This document shows positions 43,966 through 54,700 of a stretch of 64,000 bases of DNA, in pieces. Source of the stretch: SB11 sp943370295 (GTDB lineage Bacteria; Bacteroidota; Bacteroidia; UBA8524). Under the pieces are notes generated by a model that saw nothing but the letters and a program-made list of their open reading frames with translations, made no database searches and was not told where the DNA came from. The stretch covers positions 412,289-476,288 of the forward strand of contig CALRQL020000002.1 in NCBI GenBank assembly GCA_943370295.1. The letters run 5' to 3'. A program made the translations under genes and the position numbers. How positions within the stretch are numbered: position 1 is the first letter of the stretch; every line of letters starts with the position of its first letter.

Positions 43966-44014
43966 GCTCTCGCAAACCTGTATCGTGGCTTTTAGCGGCA
44001 GGGATTTGTGAGGG
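43966..44014. repeat. Right inverted-repeat copy around the 230-residue gene
   Basis: Counterpart of 43150-43197; see that entry. It lies 14 bases past the stop of the hypothetical gene. Confidence 0.5.
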
Positions 44015-44727
44015 CAAATACGCCATGTTTGTAACTTAGAAAAGTAATTTGCGGTATGAGCCGTGCCTACAGATTTTACAATACAAAGGGATTGTGTTTT
44101 ATGGCCTTGTTATCTTTTAGCTCTGATTAAGAGTTGATGTGGAAAGGTAAAAAGAGTCTGGTATTTGATAAAATCCATCAAGGGTAAAAAAGCCTAATTT
44201 TGAAGTGCGGTTTTGCCATATTAAAGTAGTGTTAATTTTTTAAATAGTAACCAAACTTACCTCAAAATAACACTTTTTTGCTCACTTAACCGAGGTGTAA
44301 CTAACCTATTAAATGTAAGAGCGGTAGAATGGGTTATTTTATTCCTTTTTTGCTAAACCTTGTCTAGCAAATGTATATAGATACTGTGCCATTTTCTAGT
44401 TGTATATGGGTTAAATAAATTTTCCCGCCCACTCCATAAAAACAGAAAATCTTGCTTTACAGGGTTTTTGTCTTATTTATGGGATTTGTAGTTTTACTTC
44501 GATGATTAGTTAACATATGACATCTTATAGTAAGAATTAATCTTAGGCTAAATGCCGTGCGTACTTTTTTTGTGAGTGATTTATTTAATTAAATAGCTGT
44601 ATTTTAATGATTTAATTTTTGCCAAAGAGTTTATTTTTTTGTGAACAATGTACGTTCGTCGAAAAGTTATTTTTTAAGAAAAACTTCTTGTTTTAATTTG
44701 AGGTATTAACCTAGAAATAAGTTTTTG
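44015..44727. other. Gene-free A+T-rich region before the Rhs operon
   Basis: About 710 bases without a convincing gene. A weak hairpin AGTGTTA / TAACACT (44228-44234 with 44268-44274, then a T run) may terminate leftward transcription. The promoter of the Rhs operon must lie near the right end, but I find no exact TAnnTTTG box close to 44728; a near match TTTTAATTTG lies at about 44690-44700. Confidence 0.5.
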
Positions 44728-46971
44728 ATGTTTCTATCAATTTGGAAAATAGTAAATGTAAACTTTACATATACGGAAAAGTGCCTGATAGCTTTTTTTG
44801 TAATATTTACAGCTATTCCAGCCAAATCGTTTAGTCAGTTAATAGAGCCCGATTCTTCACATCTTATGTATAATGATGCTTTGTTAAGTAATAACAAAGA
44901 AAAGGTTATGTTTTTGGGTATAAAGAATCACACCAATAAGTTAAAAGATACTACACGCAAAAAAAATATTGAACTTCATGGTACGATTCTCATAGAAGGA
45001 CAATATGCAACAAGCTCATACGACTACCAACAAATACCACAAAGTTACCTTAAGACAACTATTAAACCTCAACTTTTGTTGTGGGGTATTCCATTTACTT
45101 CAAATATTAATTTAAGTACTGAGCAGTTTAAGGTAAATTATAATCTTAATCGTATAAGTTTTTCTCTTGACATTAATAAGGTCAACAGTATTTTGTTGCA
45201 AAAACTAAAGCATAAAGCGACAGATAGTATACTACAGAATAAGTTTGATGCGCAGCAATGGGAAGACTCTCTCAATAGGTTAGGGAAAGTAGAAGAAGCA
45301 GTATCAGTAGCTCAGAAAACTGCTGAGAGCAAGAAAAAGGAGCTTGTGGCCATTGAGCGACAGTCACCTGAAATCACAGATAGCTTAAAGAGCTCAGATA
45401 TGAAGTATCGTTTAGCGTACAAGGATTATGCGGCAAAACAAGAAGAGTACAAGATAGCATTAGCAGTTTTGGATAGCTTGCAAGAACAAAAAAAAGAATA
45501 CGAAAGAGTAAAGAAACTATACAACAAGCTCAAAAGTTCAGGAACTTTTGAAGTGGATAAAATTGCAGAGTATTCTTCATTACCTGAAAAATACAAAACC
45601 CATCCGGGGCTCACAAAAGCTGAAAAAATCTTATTAAGTATACGAAGTTTTAATATTGGAACTATTAATCCGTCTTCTTCTCAGGCCTATCTTCAGGGGA
45701 CTTCAGTTAACGGCATTTCAATTGAAAATAGCTTCAGGAACATATATACATCTCTACAAGTAGGCCTTTTGCAACAAAACATTTCTTTCGGCGAGTTGCG
45801 TCAAAATACCACTCCCCGAAAATATCTATATGCAGTTAAGGGTGGGTGGGGAATGCCGGAAAACGCTCATTTCCATGTTGGATATACTCGGTCAGGTACA
45901 TTCATGAAAAACAAAAACATAAATGAAGATGATCTTCTTTTGGCTAAAGATATAGGTGTGACTTCTTTTGACGGAAAACTACCAATTAGCAAAAGCCTCT
46001 CTCTTTATGGTAATTGGGCTATAGCGGATGTTAAAGATTATGGTATTGAAACCATAAATGAAGGCGAAAGTATCGCATTACCCGGAAGATTTAATAGCTT
46101 TAACAATATACTACATCAGCCTAATAGTTATTATTTGGCTGGAGTTAATGGCGACTTCAAACAAACAAAAACCAAAATAACAGCACAGGTTACTCGCGTT
46201 GGGGCGTCTTTTTACAGTCCGCTAAATCCATATTTTAGAAATGATTTGCTAAAAAAAGAGGTAAAAGTGACTCAGAAGCTTTACAAGGATTATGTGTCAA
46301 CATCATTCTCATATAGCTCAAGTGTAGACAATTTATTAAATCAAAAGAGAACCACCTCTAACCTAGAGAACTACAAAGCTACAATTAGCCTGAGGCTAAA
46401 AAAATTACCTTCATTAACTGCTTCCTATGCAATCATTGATCAAAGCATTAGTAGCTCTGAAAATACTCAATTTGCTTATTTAAATAGAACGAAGGTTATC
46501 ACTATTACATCGGTATATAGTCGTAGGATAAAGACAAATGTAATCACTGGTGCGTTGAGTTATACCCATCAGAATACGACAAATAAAAATATTTTTGGAT
46601 TAAATCGATACTACAATAATCTTTTAGGAAACTTTAGTTTATCGGATAAGAAAGGTAACACAGTATCTTATACATCTTCTTTAAGTCTTTTAAATAATAC
46701 CCCAACGCAAAGCCATGTTTTTAACAACCAAGCTGAAGCATCTTATGTGCATCCCAAAAATAGATCTTATATCAGCGCCGGGGGGATTTATTATACAATG
46801 GACAATTTGTTGGGAGACAACGGTGGGCTTTTTATTAGACAGAATATGTTGTTTAATACTAAAACATCTATCATATTATTACTAAAGCAAAATTTTTATA
46901 AGGGTAATTATCAAAATAGCACTATCAAACATCAAACGATTGTAAATATTCAACTGATACAACAATGGTAA
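44728..46971 (+). CDS. Outer-membrane beta-barrel-like protein with coiled-coil insert (Rhs operon gene 1)
   Basis: A 747-residue protein from ATG 44728 (TTG 44725 is one codon earlier). An N-terminal signal-anchor-like segment (LIAFFVIFTAIPAKSFSQ, about residues 20-37) precedes a short beta region. A long helical coiled coil follows (about residues 185-290, VSVAQKTAESKKKELVAIE to QKKEYERVKKLYNKLKSS). The remaining ~450 residues alternate short amphipathic strands and turns (LYGNWAIADVKDYGIE, YKATISLRLKKLPSLTASYAII) typical of an outer-membrane barrel, ending IQLIQQW. No family recognised. It overlaps the next gene by 7 bases. By position it could be the export or anchoring component for the Rhs proteins; that is inference. 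Confidence 0.7.
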   Translation: MFLSIWKIVNVNFTYTEKCLIAFFVIFTAIPAKSFSQLIEPDSSHLMYNDALLSNNKEKVMFLGIKNHTNKLKDTTRKKNIELHGTILIEGQYATSSYDYQQIPQSYLKTTIKPQLLLWGIPFTSNINLSTEQFKVNYNLNRISFSLDINKVNSILLQKLKHKATDSILQNKFDAQQWEDSLNRLGKVEEAVSVAQKTAESKKKELVAIERQSPEITDSLKSSDMKYRLAYKDYAAKQEEYKIALAVLDSLQEQKKEYERVKKLYNKLKSSGTFEVDKIAEYSSLPEKYKTHPGLTKAEKILLSIRSFNIGTINPSSSQAYLQGTSVNGISIENSFRNIYTSLQVGLLQQNISFGELRQNTTPRKYLYAVKGGWGMPENAHFHVGYTRSGTFMKNKNINEDDLLLAKDIGVTSFDGKLPISKSLSLYGNWAIADVKDYGIETINEGESIALPGRFNSFNNILHQPNSYYLAGVNGDFKQTKTKITAQVTRVGASFYSPLNPYFRNDLLKKEVKVTQKLYKDYVSTSFSYSSSVDNLLNQKRTTSNLENYKATISLRLKKLPSLTASYAIIDQSISSSENTQFAYLNRTKVITITSVYSRRIKTNVITGALSYTHQNTTNKNIFGLNRYYNNLLGNFSLSDKKGNTVSYTSSLSLLNNTPTQSHVFNNQAEASYVHPKNRSYISAGGIYYTMDNLLGDNGGLFIRQNMLFNTKTSIILLLKQNFYKGNYQNSTIKHQTIVNIQLIQQW

Positions 46972-48104
46972 AACTATTATACAAGGCAGTATTTCTGTTT
47001 TTAATCCTAACACCAGAAGCAGTTAAGAGCCAGGTGTTTGTTAACCAAATGCCGATCAATCCCGTGCAGTTTACATCCCAAAGTTTTTGGGACATTAGCA
47101 TAGTAAATAATGGAACCCCACTAACAATTTATTTGAAAGGGGAGTTAAACGATGAAAATGGTAAACGAATATCGGACGCGGTGTCTTCGGATGTTGTTTT
47201 AGGCAATGGAGTAACAAATATTCGTAATAACAATGTTACAACCATAGCACTCAATTTTAATCAAGGACATCCTAATGCTGCTACTATAGAACAGTTTAAA
47301 AATTTGCCATACGGTGATTATACGCTTTGCATTTATGCATACGATAAGGAAACAGGTGAAGTAGTTGCTGAAAGTTGTTTAGAACATACCTCACAACCGG
47401 TTTCACCTCCTACTTTAATTACTCCTGATTACTGTAGCGAAGTGTACACGAAGTATCCGTTTTTCTCTTGGCTGGCTCCTATGCCCGAAATTAAAGGACA
47501 GCAAGTATACTACAGTTTTAAGTTGACTGAGGTTCTTGAAGGACAGAGTAATGAGGATGCAATACAACGCAATTTAGCCATTGTTTTTGAAGATAATTTA
47601 ACGTCCACTTCGTTTCAATACCCATCCACTGCTTTACCCTTAGATAGTAATAAAACCTACGCATGGCAAGTGCAAGCTAAAGTGAAAAAGTATAAGGATA
47701 ATGAAACGCAGCCCAACAACAACTCGTTTAGGCATGTTGGCATTTCGGAAGCATGGTGTTTAAATTATAAAACTCCTGAATTGCCTCCTATAATTGTGAA
47801 TAAGAATACAATTACTTATGCAGTGCCTAAGCTTTATGAAGATGCTGAAGTTACTGTTACAAATATTCTTTACTTATCCTTCATTGAAAATTATACAGCA
47901 GGCTTGATGAATTATTTGATATATGATAGTGAAGGGCAGGTTGTAGAGTTAAATATGCCATTGAAAATTGAAAAAGGGGACAATAGATATGATATCAATT
48001 TGAAGCAGACGGAATTGTTTAAACATAATGCCATGTATAAAATGGAAATTAAAGGAAATGATAAAGAGGTCTATTTCTTGAAATTCAGATACATTGAACA
48101 ATAA
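46965..48104 (+). CDS. FN3-like secreted protein (Rhs operon gene 2)
   Basis: A 379-residue protein with a signal peptide (LLYKAVFLFLILTPEAVKSQ). The first part is a beta domain (VNQMPINPVQFTSQSFWDISIVN). The middle carries an FN3-like domain (about residues 150-260): PFFSWLAPMPEIKGQQVYYSFKLTEV, FQYPSTALPLDSNKTYAWQVQAKV. A final beta domain ends LKFRYIEQ. This plan resembles FN3/TANFOR-type proteins seen with Bacteroidota surface systems. It overlaps the barrel gene by 7 bases and precedes a lipoprotein gene by 25. Confidence 0.72.
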   Translation: MVKLLYKAVFLFLILTPEAVKSQVFVNQMPINPVQFTSQSFWDISIVNNGTPLTIYLKGELNDENGKRISDAVSSDVVLGNGVTNIRNNNVTTIALNFNQGHPNAATIEQFKNLPYGDYTLCIYAYDKETGEVVAESCLEHTSQPVSPPTLITPDYCSEVYTKYPFFSWLAPMPEIKGQQVYYSFKLTEVLEGQSNEDAIQRNLAIVFEDNLTSTSFQYPSTALPLDSNKTYAWQVQAKVKKYKDNETQPNNNSFRHVGISEAWCLNYKTPELPPIIVNKNTITYAVPKLYEDAEVTVTNILYLSFIENYTAGLMNYLIYDSEGQVVELNMPLKIEKGDNRYDINLKQTELFKHNAMYKMEIKGNDKEVYFLKFRYIEQ

Positions 48105-48129
48105 TTATCATGCTTTTAACTAACTGAAA

Positions 48130-48750
48130 TTGAAACTTGTGGTGGAAAAATCTATAATTCTTTTATTCCTAATAACTGGACTAGCTTCAATGTCATGCAA
48201 CCGTATTAGTGTTGTTGACGGAGCTAACTACATTAAGTATATTGATAATCCGGATAATGGACTTATACAAGAATATGTTGATAAAGAAAAAAGCTTGCGG
48301 CTGGTTTCTCAATATAAAACGCCTGAGTATTTGGCTATCAAAGAAATTGGACCTACAAACTTTGATTCTGATAGCGTTTTAAATTTATCAAAAGAGTTTA
48401 CTGGCGGATACCACTTTAGTTTTAATATTTTATCGACAGAATTCGGATATGATGTAATTAAAGGAAAGTTATCACCCAAAGAATATTTGAGTCGAATTAC
48501 ACACATGAGCGGTGAAATTAAAAACGATTTTAAACTACTTATAGGTTCAGACACTATTCCCTGCTCAATATGTCATTTTGAACGTACTTATAACATTAGT
48601 CCTGATAACATACTTATGCTGGTTTTTCCATTTGAGAAAACCACAGATAAAGACTTACAGTTACTTTACGATGATAAATTATTCGGCATTGGAAAAGTAT
48701 CTCTTATGTTTAAAAATAAAAACATCAAAAACACGCCAAAACTACTATAA
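48130..48750 (+). CDS. Lipoprotein (Rhs operon gene 3)
   Basis: A 206-residue protein. The open frame starts with TTG at 48130; GTG codons at 48139 and 48142 are alternatives. The lipoprotein signal is IILLFLITGLASMSCNR, with the lipid-bearing cysteine near residue 23. The rest is mixed alpha/beta with KLLIGSDTIPCSICHFERTYN, having two cysteines three residues apart. No family recognised. It is 5 bases from the start of the first Rhs giant. Confidence 0.65.
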   Translation: MKLVVEKSIILLFLITGLASMSCNRISVVDGANYIKYIDNPDNGLIQEYVDKEKSLRLVSQYKTPEYLAIKEIGPTNFDSDSVLNLSKEFTGGYHFSFNILSTEFGYDVIKGKLSPKEYLSRITHMSGEIKNDFKLLIGSDTIPCSICHFERTYNISPDNILMLVFPFEKTTDKDLQLLYDDKLFGIGKVSLMFKNKNIKNTPKLL

Positions 48751-48755
48751 CCGAA

Positions 48756-51700
48756 ATGAAACAACGGAAGATAAAAATCATTGCAGCTTTTTTTATTACT
48801 TTAATAGGATGGGACATTAGCTTTCCTATTGCGGCTATAGCGCTTACAGGAGGACCCAGTCAGCCTGAAGTACAGAGTTTTGAGCCGGTAGGCACCACTG
48901 AAATGGTGGATGTGTTTTCGGGGGATTTTGTATACAACATTCCATTGCTGGACGTTGAAGGATTTCCAATAAACATCTCTTACCACTCAGGTGTAGGGAT
49001 GGATGATGAGGCAAGTTGGGTAGGATTAGGCTGGAATATTAACCCCGGTGTGGTAAACCGAAACATGAGAGGTGTACCTGATGACTTTAACGGGAACCCT
49101 GTTACAAGTACAACTAATATTAAGAACAACGAAACCTGGGGTGTGACTCTGCAACCTACCTTTGAAATTTTTGGAAAACGAAATAAATTTTTTAACAGTA
49201 AAGAAGGAGATACGAGCAATAAAATGGGGAATTACCCGCCTGGTGCTGATTCTACAGGTATAAAACTAGAAGTTCCCACACTTAATGTTTCTTTGGGTGT
49301 TACTTATAATAATTATCGCGGTTTAGGTTACGAGTTTTCCTTAAACCCTAAACTATCATTATATAAGAGGGAAAGTAATAGTCAACTTGGCGGCTTGGGA
49401 ATGAATCTTTCCGCAAGTTCTTATTATGGTGCTGATATTGATGCAAATCTGTCTTATTCACATCGAATAAAGAGGGAAAATAAAGATAAAGGCGGATTAA
49501 GTTTTGGGGCAGGAACCGGAATTAATTCTCGGCAGGGAATGAAGGATGTTTCGTTTAATTATGGGTTTATTGAAAAACAAAAAGCAAATAGGCAATCAAA
49601 GCTTTGGGGAAGGAGCTCTAGTATCTCTTTAAACCCTATTTCATACACTCCAGAAATCCAGAATGAGATGAAAAACATCTCTTTAAACCTATCTGTAACA
49701 CTAGGCCCCGAAGTTGTTGGCTGGTGGGGTAAACTTGGTATAACAGGGAATTATTCAAACCAAGCTTTAAAGCATAATAGTCGTACTTTATATAGTTACG
49801 GTTATATGTTTTCGCATGATGGGGTAAATAACCCATCTAACAACACAATGTTCGATTTGAATCGCGAAAATGATGGAGGGTTTACAAAAGATAGACCTTT
49901 GCTACCAATGCCTGTTTTCACTTATGATATGTTTAACGTATCAGGTGAAGGTACAGGAGGTATGTTTAGACCCTATAGAAGTGATGCGGGTGTAATGTTT
50001 GACGCTTTTACTAGAAGTAATACTGTTGGTTTAGGTTTAGCGGGAGAGTTTGGTATGGGTAATGCAGTGCACGGGGGTATAGATTTAAGTGCTAACTACG
50101 GGTACCAAAAAAGTGGTGCATGGAAAGCTGATAAAGATAAAAACTTTGATATTATCAACAATCTCTCCTTCCAAAAGCCGACCCCTAATAGTTCTTTTGA
50201 GCCCTATTACTTTCGCAGCACAGGTGAAAGGACAGTGGCTAATAATGACATATATGCTACTATGGGCTATGATGAACCTGTACGTGCAGAAATTGATGGT
50301 AAACGATTAAAGTCAAACCTTATTAGCAAATCGGGTAACCACAATGTTCATGGAGCCGTAAAATATAATGACCGTCAACGCCGTAATATGCTTGTAGCGT
50401 CACTAAGTAATTATGAGGCGGCACAGCTTGCATTGGATAAGGATATAAAGTTATATGAAAGAAACTCATTTTCTTTGATGACAAATCGCCAAATGGTTTA
50501 TGATTCTACTATTGAGCGATATACGAATGACGATTATGACCATCAACTTTCGGAGCTAACTGTTACAAATCCTGATGGAAGAAGATATGTTTATGGAGTG
50601 CCTGCCTACAATTATACGCAACAGGATGTTGTTTTTAGGGTTATTAATCCCAAAAGTCCAGCAATAACACAAGATAGATCAATAGGCTTAGTAAACTACA
50701 GCAGTGATGATAATTCATTAAGCAACTCAAAAGGTGAAGATAATTTTTATAACAAGACTGAAATTCCCGGGTATGCACACTCGTTTTTGCTATCATCAGT
50801 ACTATCAACCGATTACGTTGATGTTACAGGTAATGGGGTTTCTGATGATGATATAGGTACAGCTATAAAGTTTAATTATACTAGAGCCTATAAAAATTAT
50901 AAGTGGAGAACCCCTTACGGAAGGTCTCAAAACCAGGGAAATTATGATGAGGGCTTAAAATCTGATAAGTATGATGATAAAGCCAGTTACATATACGGTG
51001 AAAAAGAAATATGGTATGTACATTCTATCGAAAGTAAAAATTATGTAGCCTGTTTTTACACTTCACCTCGGAGCGATGCTAATCAGGTAGCGGGAGAGAA
51101 CGGGGGGCTGGATTCAACTGCCTCGTTTTATAAACTAGATAGTATCAGGTTATTCACCAAGGAAGAATTAATTGTAAATGGTGCAAATGCTACACCACTA
51201 AAAACAGTACATTTTGAGTATGATTATTCATTGTGCCCTAATGCAGAAAATAATAAACTGTTCGTCTCTTCAAATGCAGGTGTGCAGCCAAATACAGGGA
51301 AATTAACCTTAAAAAAGATTTATTTTACTTATGGTAAATCTCGCAAAGGCCGTACAAATTCATATCAGTTTACATACGATAGCCATAACCCAAAGTACAA
51401 TTTAAGGGGCTATGACCGCTGGGGTAATTTTAAACCCAATGCGTCAAAAAGTGAATGTGATGATTTATCAAATTCCAATACTCGATTGTCTAATGCAGAT
51501 GATCCGTATGTACTGCAAAATAAAGATTCAGCTGATTTGTATGCGTCAGCATGGAGTTTAACCCAAATAAAGCTTCCATCGGGCGGAACCATTAATGTGA
51601 ATTATGAGGCTGATGATTATGCATACATACAAGATAAACAAGCCGGTCAGATGTTTAAGGTTTCGGGTATTAACAACTCCACAACTTTTTCAGCAAGTGG

Positions 51701-54700
51701 TAATAGTCTTTTTATAGGGGAGCAAAATTATTTATACCTCTTTTTTGACTTAGCTGAACCGTTTAGTGACACAGCAGAGTATACAAAGAAAATCAACGAC
51801 TACTTTGCCGGAATAGATAAGATGTATTTTAAATTTTTGGTTGATTTAACAGGTAAAGGGGATTATGATTTTGTTTCTGGATATGCGGATAAAAGTGAGG
51901 TAGGTTTTTCGTCTAAAAACCCATCCAGTGGAATTTATGATGTAGGCTATGTAAAACTGAAAGGGGTATCGCTGAAAGACCGAAGAGGACCATTAATTAA
52001 CCCTATTACCAAGGCCTCGTGGAATTTCATGCGAATGAACGCTCCCAAAAAGCTGGCTAAAATTTTCAGTAATTTCGAAATGGCTCCGGGTGATACTAAA
52101 GGGGCATTTAAATCTCTTGCAGGTTCTTTTGTTGAGATGGCAAATATGTACAGAGGTTTTGGACGAACTATGAGGGCTAAGGGCGCTGGTCAAAAATTCG
52201 TCTTGAATAAAAGTATAATACGCCTAAATAACCCGTCTAAACAAAAATTTGGAGGTGGGGTTAGGGTAAAACAACTTGCATTAAGTGATGCGTGGGATGA
52301 AATGGTTAGTGGACAGGAGGCATCTTCTTACGGTCAAAAATATCTTTATACCAAAGAAGAAAAACAAGCAGATGGTACTTACAGGACTATTAGTAGCGGT
52401 GTAGCAACATGGGAGCCCGGAATTGGCGGTGATGAGAATTCTCACAAGCAACCGGTTTCATACGCCAGTAGTAACACCTTGGCTCCTGATGATCAATACA
52501 TGATTGAGAAGCCAATAGGAGAGTCCTTTTTCCCTGCGCCATCAGTAGGTTATTCAATGGTTACTACGGTTAATATAAAACCTACTGAAAATATTAAACG
52601 TACAGCAACCGGCAAGGTTGTCAATGAGTTTTTCACGGCATATGATTTCCCAGTTATTGTTAAACATACTGATGTCGGTAAGCGGCCTAAGAATCCAAAA
52701 TTGGAGAATATGCTATGGAGCATCTTAAAGGTGTATGTTAAAGATAGAATGTATGTAACACAAGGCTATTCTATTGAGTTGAATGATATGCATGGTAAGC
52801 CCAAGGCGCAATGGGTTTATGAGGAAGATAATAAGGTGCCAATATCAGGAGTAAAGTATGAATATCAATACACCAAAAATGAGTTTGGAACTAACAAGCT
52901 TGTTAGTAATGTTGACGTAGTGAATCCCGATGGGTCAATTAGTAATGCTGAAATTGGCCGTGAAATTGATTACATGACTGATACCCGTAATTTCTACAGT
53001 TTTCATGCAGGGGGCACGCTAGAGGTTAATTTTGATGGAGGTCTTGCCGGAATTTTCCCGGTATTGGCTAGTAGCTTATTTGGTAGTATTACCATGCAAG
53101 AGCTTGAATTTGCTTCAGCAGTAAACACAAAAGTTATTACTCGTTATGGAATCTTGAAATCGACAGAGGTATTTGAAAACGGAGCTTCAGTAAAAACCCA
53201 TAATGTATTATTTGATTCTGAAACAGGGGATGTGCTGCTTGCCAAAACTACCAATGAGTTTAATGATACTATATATACGTTTAATTACCCTGCGCACTTT
53301 GCTTATGAGGGTATGGGGCAGGCGTATAAGAACATAGGGTATTGGTTTAAGGACATTAAATTTTACAATGGTGAGTTGAAAAACCTTTCAAATTACACCA
53401 GTTATTTTGTTCCTGGGGATGAATTGTATGTTGAAATGGAGAGATATAATTCGACCACTTCTCGGCTTGAAGCAACAACGATTTTAGATGAGAAGGCATG
53501 GGCAGTTACATCTCCTCACGACCCTAATGACTTAATTTTTCTAACACGATCGGGAAACGCCTATGAAACAAGGCACAAACAAGACGGGAAATATTATAAA
53601 TACAATATAAAAGTTATTCGTTCGGGACGTCGTAATATGCAAAGTGCATCTATTGGTACAGTGGTTTCTTTGGTTAATCCTGTTAGCAATGGGTATTTGG
53701 CTTTTGATTCTGTGATTAATGCAGGGGCAGTTGAGTTTTCGGATTATTGGGCTACGAAATATGTGGATTTGGGGTTTTCTTGCCCGGATTCTTGTGTAAC
53801 GGGATTGATAGACTCTTTATTTTCTCCAAACATCTCTCCTAATTTACGGACATTACCAATTGGGGGTGAAATTGAATTGTTAAACAATCCTTACCGCGAA
53901 AATTTTTGGTGTGCTGCTGATATGTATGATTGTTATAAATGCTGGCCTTTTTATCGTAGTAAACATAAAGTTAAAAAAACAGCGTCAGGGGGACCGGGTT
54001 TTTCATCTATTACATTGCCCGGTGGAGTTTTCGGAATTGAGGATATTAGATATGCATCCATCACCTCTATAGGAAATAGAGGTCCTGTAATGCCTTATGA
54101 TGATTTAATAACTGAAAGAATGGCCCCAATGCCCCCTTCGCGAAGTGAAAACATCACAAGTAGTGATTTTAACTTTTCAGATTGCGATTCAGTGATAAAA
54201 TATACCATGGCAGACTCATTGGGTGATACCTGTTATTTTGAAATATGCCTTCAATGTGTTGACGAAGCATTTAATACAGCCACTAAAATTCACAAAGGAA
54301 GTAGCTATCCGTTGGCCGTTAGTACAACATGGCCCGGTACAATAGCAACTCCTGCCTGTGAAGGCAAAAAAACGCGGGCATTAATGCGTATGCATTGTAC
54401 TAGTGATACAGAGTATGGTTGTGGTAAATCGTTAGACTTAAATCCGATTAACCCCTATGTATTAGGTATTAAAGGCAACTGGCGCGCGAAACGAAACTGG
54501 TTGTTTTATGAGAAACGTAACCAAGCATCAACTACTAACATTCGTAAGGATGGAACTTATAAAAACTATGTTGATTTTTGGAAACGTCCGGTGTTAACAA
54601 ATACCTATTGGGATACTGGAACCTCAATTAACAAAAACTGGACATGGAATACAACTGTTACCAAGTTTAATCGTACCGGCAATGAAATTGAAAATGTAGA

